Below, piece by piece: positions 7,952-16,665 of a stretch of 64,000 nucleotides of DNA. Position 1 is the first letter of the stretch, and the number at the start of each line of letters is the position of its first letter. The position numbers and the translations under genes were made by a program. The stretch is from Candidatus Parachristensenella avicola (lineage in GTDB: Bacteria; Bacillota; Clostridia; Christensenellales; UMGS416): positions 95,709 through 159,708 of the forward strand of contig CAJFUN010000039.1 of NCBI GenBank assembly GCA_904420205.1. Direction: 5' to 3'. The notes under the pieces are model-generated. The model had not been told where the DNA came from, did not search any database, and saw only the letters and a program-made list of their open reading frames with translations.

Positions 7952-8920
7952 TTAATTTGCTTCTACATCATTCTTTTTACTATGTAAACCTTTGCAAATT
8001 GCGATAAACATACCACTGCATAGACCAAACATCCCGAAAAATATTATAAAGATCTGCTTCACTTCGCCAGCAGGTAATTTGTGATGCGTATGCAAAACGC
8101 TTATTTCAATATTGTTGTCCATGTCTCTGCCTTTATCTTCTATTACTATTTGGCATGCGTTATTTATAGCAAGAGTAGTAGCCATATTATTAGATTCATC
8201 AATAATACCATTTAGTTTATCAGAAACAGCTATCAACTGTGTATTTATTCTATCACTCTGTAGTTTGATATTATCATAATCATTTTGGAGGCGATCTAAT
8301 ATTTCTCTATAGATCGCTAGATTCATTTTGTCCTCACCATAGCTTGCCGCTAATATCAAAATATCTTCGTATGTTTTCGTTATAGCATCAGTCTGTATAG
8401 CTGGTATTTGGCCATTTTTTATTAAATCTGCTGCTGCTTTAGATTTAATAATACTATATTCAGTATTTTCCAGCATCTGTTCGTAATATGTAATTGCATC
8501 ATATCTAGCCGAATCTGGTATATAAATCGATAGCGCATTCTCGAAATCATCTTTTATTGGAAGCAAATCTTCATTATATAAATCTTCCAACTTATCTTGA
8601 AGACAAGTCACCGCCATTTTTTCTTCTTCATCCGAAGCTATCGATGATAACGTCGAAAGATAGTAACGAGTCTCATTATATGATAACTCTAACTGCGTTT
8701 TGCAAGAAGTATAATAATTTTGGTCCATGTTTAATGATGAAAAATTAACATTTGATATTATATCCGCTGATCCTCCTTCGGAAGCGGCTAAACGAGTATC
8801 GTAATAAAAACCAGCTCCCACTCCTAGCAATAGGAATGACAACACATATACTATAAGAAATCTTATTTGGCTACGAAAGGCTTTCCAAATTTGCGATAGT
8901 CCTACATTATACTCTTTCAT
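7952..8920 (-). CDS. Wzz-like chain-length/tyrosine-kinase-adaptor type membrane protein
   Basis: The 322-residue protein begins at ATG 8920 (AAGGAAGGG upstream). It has a short cytoplasmic N-terminus and one membrane segment at about 20-38. A long extracytoplasmic, mostly helical region (about 45-280) follows, then a second membrane segment near 290-312 and a short charged tail (KGLHSKKNDVEAN). This two-helix hairpin topology is that of Wzz/BY-kinase adaptor (PCP) proteins, which set polysaccharide chain length; sequence-level Wzz motifs are weak, so the call rests on topology and context. It overlaps the end of the polymerase gene by 14 bp, implying translational coupling. No cognate BY-kinase is present. 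Confidence 0.7.
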   Translation of the reverse strand: MKEYNVGLSQIWKAFRSQIRFLIVYVLSFLLLGVGAGFYYDTRLAASEGGSADIISNVNFSSLNMDQNYYTSCKTQLELSYNETRYYLSTLSSIASDEEEKMAVTCLQDKLEDLYNEDLLPIKDDFENALSIYIPDSARYDAITYYEQMLENTEYSIIKSKAAADLIKNGQIPAIQTDAITKTYEDILILAASYGEDKMNLAIYREILDRLQNDYDNIKLQSDRINTQLIAVSDKLNGIIDESNNMATTLAINNACQIVIEDKGRDMDNNIEISVLHTHHKLPAGEVKQIFIIFFGMFGLCSGMFIAICKGLHSKKNDVEAN

Positions 8921-10307
8921 CTTGATTTTTCCCTTCCTTCGGAAATAAATATAATAGCAAACATGCAAGCAAAAACCCACTGTTCAATAAAACTGTACTC
9001 CAATATGTATTAATAAAACTGTTCGCAAAGTAAATGCAGAGCGCAATATAAAATTTTGACTCCAGACGAGCGGTCCCCATATCCAAAATCCTAATGCAAA
9101 TAACCAGAATAATTGGCATTACAATGATACCAATTGGAATGGGCAAATTGGCAAACATGTCTCCTAAAAGTCCATTATTAGCGTTATTCTGCGGATTAAA
9201 AAACCATTCGCCAATAATCCTGGGAATACCCATTGAATATATATTTTCAAAAGAAATTTTCCCCATTATCCCATCTCGAAATAGATTTAGCGGATTATCT
9301 TGAAAAAATTGATAGTAAATTTCGGATAGATTCGCTGGAACATACATCATCCTTCTAAAAAATAGTGAAACGAGATACTGTGTATTAAAAACTAAATTTT
9401 CAAGAAATGTTAACGCTGTTACTGGAATTAATAACCCTGGTAATCCACGTAACATCCATTTATGATAAAGGAAATATCCAAATAAAACCATAAATAGTAG
9501 CAAAAATACAGACTTTTGCGCCGATATAGAATAATATAACAAATATGTTATGATCAAAATCCCAATTATTAGGTATTTTTTGCGTTTCAACCAATATAGT
9601 ATTAATATAGAAAGAACAACCGGCATCATATTTAAAATATATGTTAAAATTGGCAAGATTTCATAATTCCTTGCTGTAAGACGTATGTCATATACGTTGA
9701 TAAAGTTTAAGTTGATACGAAATCCAGTATACTTTCCAGAAATAAATAGCACAAATGCAATTGCAACTAAAGTTAATGCACTAAATATATGTTTCGTATG
9801 CTTTTTTCTTAAGGGCCTAAGCCGGATAGATGGAATTATAGATTGCAATATAAGAAGCCATCCCCAATATCCTATCGCAATCGCAAAAAACCAAATATCT
9901 GTTCCTTTACATCCTATATATGATGTCAAGGGGATAAAATAAATATAATTAATACATGTCACTATTATCGACGAAGGTCTATCATCATTTAATAGCTTTC
10001 CTATAAAGGGAGAAAAACAAACTATGGTTACTAAGCTGGCTAAGTAATTTAATGGTGATATATCTAATGTAAATCCGCTATAACTAAAAATCGGGGAAAT
10101 GAGTACCACATATAAAATATCAAGGGCTAGTCGATATCCAATAGTAAAGATTACTTGCATGGAATACATATTTTTTTGACATATTCCCAATACTTGTATA
10201 AACCAACTAATTAGTGCGGATTTCTGTATCACACCTCGGTTAAACTGCTTAAGCTTATCAACCAATAGCTTTTCTTTATTTCTTAAGTCAATTATCCGTG
10301 ACATCAA
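8907..10307 (-). CDS. Wzy-like O-antigen/oligosaccharide repeat-unit polymerase
   Basis: The 466-residue integral membrane protein has about 11-12 hydrophobic segments and a larger soluble loop around residues 300-380 containing NNANNGLLGDMFANL, reminiscent of the periplasmic loops of Wzy polymerases. It would join lipid-linked repeat units outside the membrane. A TTG at 10307 with AGGTG 8 bases upstream is slightly better placed than the adjacent ATG at 10304; either start gives the same protein within one residue. Codon usage is extremely AT-rich. It lies between the Gfo/Idh oxidoreductase and the Wzz-like gene, a normal position for wzy. Wzy sequences diverge rapidly, so substrate cannot be inferred. 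Confidence 0.75.
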   Translation of the reverse strand: MMSRIIDLRNKEKLLVDKLKQFNRGVIQKSALISWFIQVLGICQKNMYSMQVIFTIGYRLALDILYVVLISPIFSYSGFTLDISPLNYLASLVTIVCFSPFIGKLLNDDRPSSIIVTCINYIYFIPLTSYIGCKGTDIWFFAIAIGYWGWLLILQSIIPSIRLRPLRKKHTKHIFSALTLVAIAFVLFISGKYTGFRINLNFINVYDIRLTARNYEILPILTYILNMMPVVLSILILYWLKRKKYLIIGILIITYLLYYSISAQKSVFLLLFMVLFGYFLYHKWMLRGLPGLLIPVTALTFLENLVFNTQYLVSLFFRRMMYVPANLSEIYYQFFQDNPLNLFRDGIMGKISFENIYSMGIPRIIGEWFFNPQNNANNGLLGDMFANLPIPIGIIVMPIILVICIRILDMGTARLESKFYIALCIYFANSFINTYWSTVLLNSGFLLACLLLYLFPKEGKNQDERV

Positions 10308-10325
10308 ATTTAATACACCTTTCCA

Positions 10326-11402
10326 TCAAAACCTTCCTATAAAATCCGTTGAAGCCACATCCCCCAGCGGCAGCTTGACCGGTTTTCCCGTCGCCGCAGA
10401 CTGATAAATTGCCAACACCATCTCCAGTGCGCGGTGACCGGCCTTTGCGTCGATATAGGGCGCGCGGTCCTGCTCAATCGCCTCAATCATATCAGCATAA
10501 ACCGAGGTATGGCCATTACCATAGACGTTTTCCGTATGCTCAAAGAAGCCCTGCTTCAGGCGTGCGTCATGCTCGGTTTCATCTTGCATCTCCCATACGT
10601 CGATAGCGTTGCAGGATTTCCCACCCAATTTTACGGTGCCTTTCTGGCCAAACAGATACAGTGTTTCCTCCAAATTCTTAGGATAGACATTGGTCGTGCC
10701 CTCAATGGTGCCGATCGCGCCGTTCTTAAACTTGACTACGGCCATCCCCACATCCTCGCACTCCAAATAGTCATGGAACTGCTGTGCGGTCTGCGCATAA
10801 ACCTCGTCTACCTCGTCGCCCATCATCCAGCGCAGCAGATCGATACCGTGAATACACTGATTCATTAGGCAGCCGCCATCCTGCGCCCAAGTACCACGCC
10901 ATGGTGCCTGCGTATAATAATCCTTGTTTCGGTTCCAACGCACATGAATGGATCCGTGGGATAAGCGGCCAAACCGTCCAGATTCCAGCGCACGCCGCAT
11001 CTCCTGTACCGACAGGTTAAACCGGTTCTGGTGGCATGCGCAGACCTTTATATGCTTTTCTTCTGCCAGCGTCACTATGCGGTCGGCATCGGCCATGCTC
11101 ATGGCCATAGGCTTTTCAATAATGACATGTACGCCATGCTCAATGCAGTACAAGGCAATTTCCGCATGGAGACCACTCTCTGTCGCGATCGCTACGAAAA
11201 CCGGCTTCTCCTTATCCAGCATCTCTTTATAGTCCGTATACCGATGGATGGAGCCATCCTGCTCCAGGCCATGCTTTGCCAGCACTGCCTCCATATGTTC
11301 CGGCACAACGTCACAGACGGCTGCAATCTCCAAATGGTTGGCGACTGCCGCCTTGATATGGTTGGTGGATATACGGCCGCAGCCGATTAAGGCGTACTTC
11401 AT
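10326..11402 (-). CDS. Gfo/Idh/MocA oxidoreductase, WbpB/WlbA-type UDP-GlcNAcA 3-dehydrogenase
   Basis: The 358-residue protein has an N-terminal Rossmann fold with the NAD motif GCGRIS (residues 7-12), the family EKP motif (EKPMAMS, about 96-102) and a C-terminal alpha/beta domain with WxxDGG and NQCIHGIDLL, which carries the conserved His. WbpB/WlbA enzymes oxidise C3 of UDP-GlcNAc uronic acid with NAD, providing the substrate for the WbpE aminotransferase. The four partner enzymes are all in this operon, which makes the specific assignment strong. It starts 1 bp after the stop of the glycosyltransferase gene and has higher GC than the membrane genes that follow. Gfo/Idh proteins are broad, so without this context only the fold would be certain. 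Confidence 0.85.
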   Translation of the reverse strand: MKYALIGCGRISTNHIKAAVANHLEIAAVCDVVPEHMEAVLAKHGLEQDGSIHRYTDYKEMLDKEKPVFVAIATESGLHAEIALYCIEHGVHVIIEKPMAMSMADADRIVTLAEEKHIKVCACHQNRFNLSVQEMRRALESGRFGRLSHGSIHVRWNRNKDYYTQAPWRGTWAQDGGCLMNQCIHGIDLLRWMMGDEVDEVYAQTAQQFHDYLECEDVGMAVVKFKNGAIGTIEGTTNVYPKNLEETLYLFGQKGTVKLGGKSCNAIDVWEMQDETEHDARLKQGFFEHTENVYGNGHTSVYADMIEAIEQDRAPYIDAKAGHRALEMVLAIYQSAATGKPVKLPLGDVASTDFIGRF

Positions 11403-11403
11403 A

Positions 11404-12516
11404 CTATTTCCCCACTTTCACTATCTTGTTATATATATCCTTATACTGCATAGCGATTGTTGACCAATTAAACCTACTCACATGCTGAACGCACTGATTT
11501 GAAATTTCTGAATACTTATCTATAATATCGAAAATTCTTCGTACAATATCTTCAGGATCATGATCTGACACAGCATAGCCCACGGTTCCTTCTGGGAATT
11601 GGCCGTCAAATCCTTGTCCACGAGTATAAATCACCGGTACTCCTTGGCTCATCGCTTCTGCATAGACTAAACCAAAGGTTTCGGTATGCGATGGCATAAT
11701 AAAAATATCCGCTTCTCGCAAAGCGCAAAGAACCTGTTCTTTAGACAATTGTCCTAAATAAGAAATAAAAGGAGAACCTTCTGAAATGAATCGATATTTA
11801 TCCTCCAGGATTTTTCCCGCTACAACTATTTCACACATAATCCCCTTGCTTCTTAAAATCTCCGCAGCTTTAAGTGTCATCTCTATATTTTTGTTGGAGC
11901 TGACTTCTCCCACATAAATTAGCCTCAGAGGCTTATTCGGTACTAATCGGGGTCTTCCCAAATTTTCGAGAAAATAATCATGAATACCATTTGGGATTAT
12001 CAAACTTTTATTATAAACCACTGACTTCAGATGTTCTGGTATATAAGTTTCAATTACACTGGAACGATACTGCGGTGAAAGAAATATTATCTGTTCAGCA
12101 TGTTCCATGATAGAGACACCTATTTTTCGCAAATGCACCATATAACGAAAAAAAACATTTTTATCCGTATTCCGCACTGCTATTAAATATGGCTTACCAT
12201 ATCTTTTATAAAGTTGATATGCGGCATAACCGCCAGAAAAAACGGTATGAGCATGTATCACGTCAACGGTATTTAAATCATAGTGCGTCCTAATATCCTT
12301 CAAAATACGTCTCTGTTTACGAAAGAATAAAACACGATCTAATTGCGAAAAACATTGCGAAATATATACATCGTTTGGAACTAGTTCAGGTATATCCGCA
12401 TGCCTATCAATGGGCACATATACGAGATTTTGAACATCAATATCTTGCAAATGTTCAAACATATTTTGGTATAGTTTATTTCCCAAATATCCATTTGCAA
12501 TCTGCAGAACTCGCAT
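11404..12516 (-). CDS. GT4-family glycosyltransferase
   Basis: The 370-residue GT-B fold enzyme has an N-terminal acceptor domain (VIHAHTVFSGGYAAY) and a C-terminal nucleotide-sugar domain. The latter contains LIYVGEVSSNKNIE, ADIFIMPSHTETFG and GLVYAEAM, the E-x7-E-like retaining GT4 motif. It should transfer one sugar to the growing lipid-linked repeat unit on the cytoplasmic face. The start ATG at 12516 follows AACGGAGGAAGGGC. It lies between the 2-epimerase and the 3-dehydrogenase genes; composition is intermediate (roughly 40% GC by eye). The donor sugar cannot be told from sequence, though UDP-ManNAc3NAcA made by the neighbours is a reasonable candidate. Confidence 0.85.
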   Translation of the reverse strand: MRVLQIANGYLGNKLYQNMFEHLQDIDVQNLVYVPIDRHADIPELVPNDVYISQCFSQLDRVLFFRKQRRILKDIRTHYDLNTVDVIHAHTVFSGGYAAYQLYKRYGKPYLIAVRNTDKNVFFRYMVHLRKIGVSIMEHAEQIIFLSPQYRSSVIETYIPEHLKSVVYNKSLIIPNGIHDYFLENLGRPRLVPNKPLRLIYVGEVSSNKNIEMTLKAAEILRSKGIMCEIVVAGKILEDKYRFISEGSPFISYLGQLSKEQVLCALREADIFIMPSHTETFGLVYAEAMSQGVPVIYTRGQGFDGQFPEGTVGYAVSDHDPEDIVRRIFDIIDKYSEISNQCVQHVSRFNWSTIAMQYKDIYNKIVKVGK

Positions 12517-12533
12517 GCCCTTCCTCCGTTAAA

Positions 12534-13628
12534 TTATCTATTACCATTCCACAAATATGCTTGGATCTTCTCCACAATCCGATCGGCCGAATGGCCGTCG
12601 CCAAAGGGCTGATACGCCGGGTCAAAGGCGATGGTCGCGGCCAGCTTGGCCAGGATATCCCGCTTGTCCGGTTTGGCCAGCTGGTTGCAGCCGTCCTTCA
12701 TCGTTTCCGGCCACACCACGAAATCCAGCACTGTTACGCAGGGCTTTTTAGCAAAAAACGCCTCGCGCTGCACGCCGCCGGAATCGGTGACAATCTTCTT
12801 GGCACGGTTTACGAGGGAGATGGAGCTCTGATAACCGACGGGAAGGGTTAACATAATATTGCGGAAACCCGCCGCCTGGCAGATCCGCTGCGCCCGAGCA
12901 TGGTTCCTGGGGTGTACCGGATACACGGTCGGTGCGTCCAAATCCTCCATCGCAGAGAGGATTTCTCGTAATTTCTCGTCTGTGTCAGTATTCTCCTGCC
13001 GGTGGCAGGTCATGTAATAGAAGGTTTCCGGCAGGTTTATTGGGCGGCCGTCAAAATCGGTAATCTCTTTGAGCTCTGACCCGTCCAACCGCTGGGTATA
13101 ATAGCAAAATGCGTCGTACATGGGATCGCCCACAACGGCCGCAGTATGCTCCAATCCCTCCCGCCGCAAGAACTCCATGCTGGACTCGGTACAGGGCAGG
13201 TTGATAGAAGATACGTGATCCGTTACAGTACGGTTTACCTCCTCCGGGCTTTCCAGCGTACCGAAACGATTGCCCGCTTCCACATGGCAGATGGGGATAT
13301 GCAGCTTCACCGCCGCCAGAGCCGCCGCCATGGTGGAATTGGTATCACCGAAGAGCAGCACCATATCGGGCTGCTCCTTCAGCAAAACCTCCTCGATCTT
13401 GATCAGCATCTGGCCGGTCATTTGGCCATGGGTGCCGCCGGAGATGCCGAGGTTATAATCCGGCTTAGGGATATCCATCTCCTCAAAAAACACGTCGGAC
13501 ATATTGGGATCATAATGCTGTCCAGTATGAATAATGACCTCGTGAAACCGCTTGCGCAGCTGCCGGGAAACCACCGCCAGTTTGATAAACTGCGGACGGG
13601 CCCCTACCACGGAGCAGATTTTCTTCAT
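12534..13628 (-). CDS. UDP-GlcNAc 2-epimerase family, WbpI-type (UDP-GlcNAc3NAcA 2-epimerase)
   Basis: The 364-residue GT-B-like epimerase begins MKKICSVVGARPQFIKLA, the family hallmark. It keeps HVEAGNR, PEEVNR and TDSGGVQREA, the substrate and active-site blocks of WecB/WbpI. WbpI converts UDP-GlcNAc3NAcA to the manno isomer, the last step of UDP-ManNAc3NAcA synthesis. Plain WecB activity (UDP-ManNAc) is the alternative, but the presence of WbpA, B, D and E types favours WbpI. The true start is at 13628, in a TAATG overlap with the stop of the dehydrogenase gene; longer readings run into that gene. GC content is like the host genes. Confidence 0.85.
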   Translation of the reverse strand: MKKICSVVGARPQFIKLAVVSRQLRKRFHEVIIHTGQHYDPNMSDVFFEEMDIPKPDYNLGISGGTHGQMTGQMLIKIEEVLLKEQPDMVLLFGDTNSTMAAALAAVKLHIPICHVEAGNRFGTLESPEEVNRTVTDHVSSINLPCTESSMEFLRREGLEHTAAVVGDPMYDAFCYYTQRLDGSELKEITDFDGRPINLPETFYYMTCHRQENTDTDEKLREILSAMEDLDAPTVYPVHPRNHARAQRICQAAGFRNIMLTLPVGYQSSISLVNRAKKIVTDSGGVQREAFFAKKPCVTVLDFVVWPETMKDGCNQLAKPDKRDILAKLAATIAFDPAYQPFGDGHSADRIVEKIQAYLWNGNR

Positions 13629-14947
13629 TACAGTACCTCGATGTTCTCGCGGTTTTTGATGTCTTTCATGACATTCTTGCAATCAAAGACCGGTACGCCG
13701 GCATCGGCCACCATCTGATAATCCACCGTCGTATGGGCGGTAGTAATGGCCACCAGGTCATATTGGGCGATCACGTCCGGGCTGATGGCGGCGATACCCT
13801 CATGCCACTGCCCGTTATGGCGGTACTTGGGCACAAAGGGGTCATAATAGCTGACCTGGGCACCGGTCTTCTCAAATTCCTCAATGACACGGATAGCCGG
13901 GCTCTCCCGATAGTCGTCAATATCCTGCTTATAGGCCACGCCCAGCACCAACACCTTGCTGCCATTAAGCGCCTTCTTATAGCGGTTCAAGATCTTGCCC
14001 GCGCGCTCCACCGTGTATTCCGGCATCCGGTCGTTGATCATCATGGAGGCCTCAATCATAGAAGTGTGGAACCCGTACTCGCGGGCCTTCCAGCTCAGAT
14101 AATAAGGATCCAGGGGGATGCAGTGTCCGCCCAGCCCAGGGCCGGGATAAAAGGCCTGGAAGCCATAGGGCTTGGTCTTGGCGGCATCGATAACCTCCCA
14201 GATATTGATCCCCATACGGTTGCACAGGATGGCCAGCTCATTGACCAAACCGATGTTGATGTTACGGTAAGTATTCTCCAGGATCTTCTCCATCTCCGCT
14301 ACGGCAGGGGAGGATACGGTATGGATTTCACCGTCCAAGATGGCTGAATAGACCATGGAAATAACCTCGGCCGCATCAGCTCCGATCGCACCCACTACCT
14401 TAGGCGTGTTGCTGGTCTTATAGATCTGGTTGCCAGGATCAACCCGCTCCGGCGAAAAGCCCAGGTAAAAATCCTCGCCGCAGGTAAGGCCGCTGCCTTC
14501 CTCCAGGATGGGCTTGAGCAGTTCCTCCGTGGTGCCGGGATAGGTGGTAGATTCCAGCACTACCATGGTGCCTTTCTTCAGGTATTTGGAGATGGCTACC
14601 GTCGAGTCGCGCACATAGCTGATGTCCGGCTGCTGATGCGCATCCAGCGGGGTGGGCACGCAGATGGCGATAAAGTCCACGTCACAGATCTGGGAAAAGT
14701 CCGTGGTGGCCCGCAGCATGCCGGAATCCACCAGCTCTTTCAGGTCGGAATCTACGACATCGCCGATATAATTTTGACCGGCATTAACCATATCCACCTT
14801 GCTCTGCTGCACATCAAAGCCTACGGTCTTAAAGCCGTGCTTCGCCTTATCCACCGCCAGCGGCAGGCCCACGTAGCCCAAGCCGCATACGCCCATCCGC
14901 AGCGTCTTATTTTGAATTTTAGCAATCAGCTCTTCCTTCATGCTCAT
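13628..14947 (-). CDS. UDP-N-acetylglucosamine 6-dehydrogenase, WbpA-type
   Basis: The 439-residue nucleotide-sugar dehydrogenase has the NAD motif GLGYVGLPLA near residue 20, STTYPGTTEE, FSPERVDPGN and the catalytic Cys in PGPGLGGHCIPLDPYYL. The C-terminal UDP-binding domain contains VLGVAYKQDIDDYRESPA. It oxidises the C6 hydroxyl of UDP-GlcNAc twice to the uronic acid and so starts the ManNAc3NAcA pathway. The FSPERVDPGN signature is typical of the UDP-GlcNAc rather than the UDP-glucose branch. Its ATG is 3 bp beyond the stop of the acetyltransferase gene; the nearest GGAG is 15 bases away, so translation probably depends on coupling. Confidence 0.88.
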   Translation of the reverse strand: MSMKEELIAKIQNKTLRMGVCGLGYVGLPLAVDKAKHGFKTVGFDVQQSKVDMVNAGQNYIGDVVDSDLKELVDSGMLRATTDFSQICDVDFIAICVPTPLDAHQQPDISYVRDSTVAISKYLKKGTMVVLESTTYPGTTEELLKPILEEGSGLTCGEDFYLGFSPERVDPGNQIYKTSNTPKVVGAIGADAAEVISMVYSAILDGEIHTVSSPAVAEMEKILENTYRNINIGLVNELAILCNRMGINIWEVIDAAKTKPYGFQAFYPGPGLGGHCIPLDPYYLSWKAREYGFHTSMIEASMMINDRMPEYTVERAGKILNRYKKALNGSKVLVLGVAYKQDIDDYRESPAIRVIEEFEKTGAQVSYYDPFVPKYRHNGQWHEGIAAISPDVIAQYDLVAITTAHTTVDYQMVADAGVPVFDCKNVMKDIKNRENIEVL

Positions 14948-14950
14948 GGT

Positions 14951-15532
14951 TTATCGTTCGCACTCCTTTATTTGCATGTTTTCGTCCATTCGATATGTTT
15001 TTCCGCAAGCCGGACATATGGCCTGTCCGGCCGTGAAAGCAATCTGTTCACCGCACTGGCAGACATAGCCATGAACTTTGGCCGGGACGCCGTAAACCAT
15101 AGCGTAATCCGGGACATCCCGTGTTACAACAGACCCAGCACCCACCAGCGCATAACGTCCAATATCATGTCCACAGACGATGGTGGCGTTCGCCCCGATA
15201 CTGGCGCCCTTATGAATGACCGTCCTACGGTATTCGCTTTTACGCTCAATAAAGGCCCTGGGGTTAATTACGTTGGTAAATACGCAGGAGGGCCCCAGAA
15301 AAACGCCATCCTCGCAGATCACCCCCGTATAGACGGAAACGTTATTCTGAATTTTAACCCCGTCGCCCAGGATTACGCCTGGGGAAATGACCACATTCTG
15401 GCCGATGTTGCATCCTTTTCCAATAACACATCCCTTCATAATGTGGGAAAAGTGCCAGATTTTCGTATCCGCTCCGATCTCGCAGCCTTCGTCCACATAA
15501 CTGGACTCATGCACAAAATAGGCCTTGTCCAT
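14951..15532 (-). CDS. Hexapeptide-repeat N-acetyltransferase, WbpD/WlbB-type
   Basis: The 193-residue left-handed beta-helix enzyme has many hexad repeats (IGADTKIW, VIGKGCNIGQNV, VILGDGVKI, ASIGANATIV). It ends with a four-cysteine zinc-ribbon-like tail (CQCG and CPACG). WbpD/WlbB enzymes use acetyl-CoA to acetylate the 3-amino group of UDP-GlcNAc3NA. The start at 15532 is a TAATG overlap with the aminotransferase stop, and readings that extend upstream lie inside that gene. Position between the aminotransferase and the dehydrogenase is typical of the pathway operon. The trailing zinc ribbon is a visible add-on whose role is unknown. Confidence 0.85.
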   Translation of the reverse strand: MDKAYFVHESSYVDEGCEIGADTKIWHFSHIMKGCVIGKGCNIGQNVVISPGVILGDGVKIQNNVSVYTGVICEDGVFLGPSCVFTNVINPRAFIERKSEYRRTVIHKGASIGANATIVCGHDIGRYALVGAGSVVTRDVPDYAMVYGVPAKVHGYVCQCGEQIAFTAGQAICPACGKTYRMDENMQIKECER

Positions 15533-16665
15533 TACAAGGCCTCCAGCACGGCGTCGATAATCGTCTGCTGCTCGTCCGCCTCCATATAGGGGTGCATGGG
15601 CAGCGAAAGCGTCCGCGCGCAATAATCGTCGGCATGGGTATAGCGCTCCCCATAGCGGGGCTCATCCTGAAACACCGGCAGCGCATGCTGGGGCGTAGGA
15701 TAATAGATCATATTGGGGATCCCCTTCTCCTTCAGGTGGGCAATGACCCGATCACGCGTGGCCGTATCCGGCGCCAGTATGGCGTACTGCGCGTAAACGG
15801 ATACGCAGCCTTCCGCCACATAGGGCACAGTAAAGCGTCCGGCAAAGGCCTCGTTATACCGCTTGGCTACCTGCTGACGGGCATCAATCTCATAGTCCTT
15901 TAACGCCTTCAGCTTGGGGAGCAGAATCGCCGCCTGGATTGTATCCAGCCGGGAATTCATGCCCACCCGAATATTGTTATATTTGCCGCCGGGACCCTTG
16001 CCGTGCACGCAGATGGACCGGCAAATATCGGCAATTTCATCGTCATCGGTAAAGACGGCGCCGCCGTCGCCATAGCAGCCCAGGGGCTTGGCCGGAAAAA
16101 AGGAAGCGATAGCAATCTGCCCGAAGCTTGAGCAGCGTTTTCCTTTATAGCTGGCGCCAAAGCTCTGCGCCGCATCCTCAATGAGCACCAGGCCGTACTT
16201 CTCGCACAGCGGCACGATGGCATCATAATCGCAGGGATTACCCAAGATATCCACAGCCACCACTGCCTTGGGCGTCAGCTTGCCCTCAGCCAGCACCGCC
16301 TTGATCTGGGCCTCTAAGCTCCGCGGGCAAAGCGTGTAGGTATCCGGCGTAATATCGCAAAATACCGGGGTAGCGCCGAACATCTTGGCCGGCTCCGTGG
16401 ACGAAACGAAGGTAATGTCCGGGCAAAATACCGCATCGCCCGGGCCAATACCGTACACCATATAAGCGATCTGCAGCGCGTCTGTTCCGTTGCCGCAACT
16501 GATGCAGTGTTTCCGGCCGACAAAAGCCGCAAGCTTACCCTCCAGCTCCTTGACCTGGGGCCCGCTGATAAACTGTGCCGCGTCCACCACCTGCTGGATT
16601 CCAGCGTCGATCTCATCCTTGAGCGCACGGTACTGCGCCTTTAAGTCAATAAATTGCATACTCAT
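15532..16665 (-). CDS. DegT/DnrJ/EryC1 aminotransferase, WbpE-type
   Basis: The 377-residue PLP enzyme of the sugar aminotransferase family has FISGPQVKELE near the N-terminus, IEDAAQSFGASY (the PLP-ring Asp/Gln) and the Schiff-base Lys in SFFPAKPLGCYGDGG. GMNSRLDTIQAA follows. WbpE converts UDP-3-keto-GlcNAcA to the 3-amino sugar using glutamate. Together with the four neighbouring enzymes it completes UDP-ManNAc3NAcA synthesis. The start at 16665 overlaps the end of the preceding glycosyltransferase by 4 bp. GC is close to that of host genes. Another amino-sugar route is possible in principle, but no other keto-sugar-producing enzyme is encoded nearby. Confidence 0.87.
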   Translation of the reverse strand: MSMQFIDLKAQYRALKDEIDAGIQQVVDAAQFISGPQVKELEGKLAAFVGRKHCISCGNGTDALQIAYMVYGIGPGDAVFCPDITFVSSTEPAKMFGATPVFCDITPDTYTLCPRSLEAQIKAVLAEGKLTPKAVVAVDILGNPCDYDAIVPLCEKYGLVLIEDAAQSFGASYKGKRCSSFGQIAIASFFPAKPLGCYGDGGAVFTDDDEIADICRSICVHGKGPGGKYNNIRVGMNSRLDTIQAAILLPKLKALKDYEIDARQQVAKRYNEAFAGRFTVPYVAEGCVSVYAQYAILAPDTATRDRVIAHLKEKGIPNMIYYPTPQHALPVFQDEPRYGERYTHADDYCARTLSLPMHPYMEADEQQTIIDAVLEAL

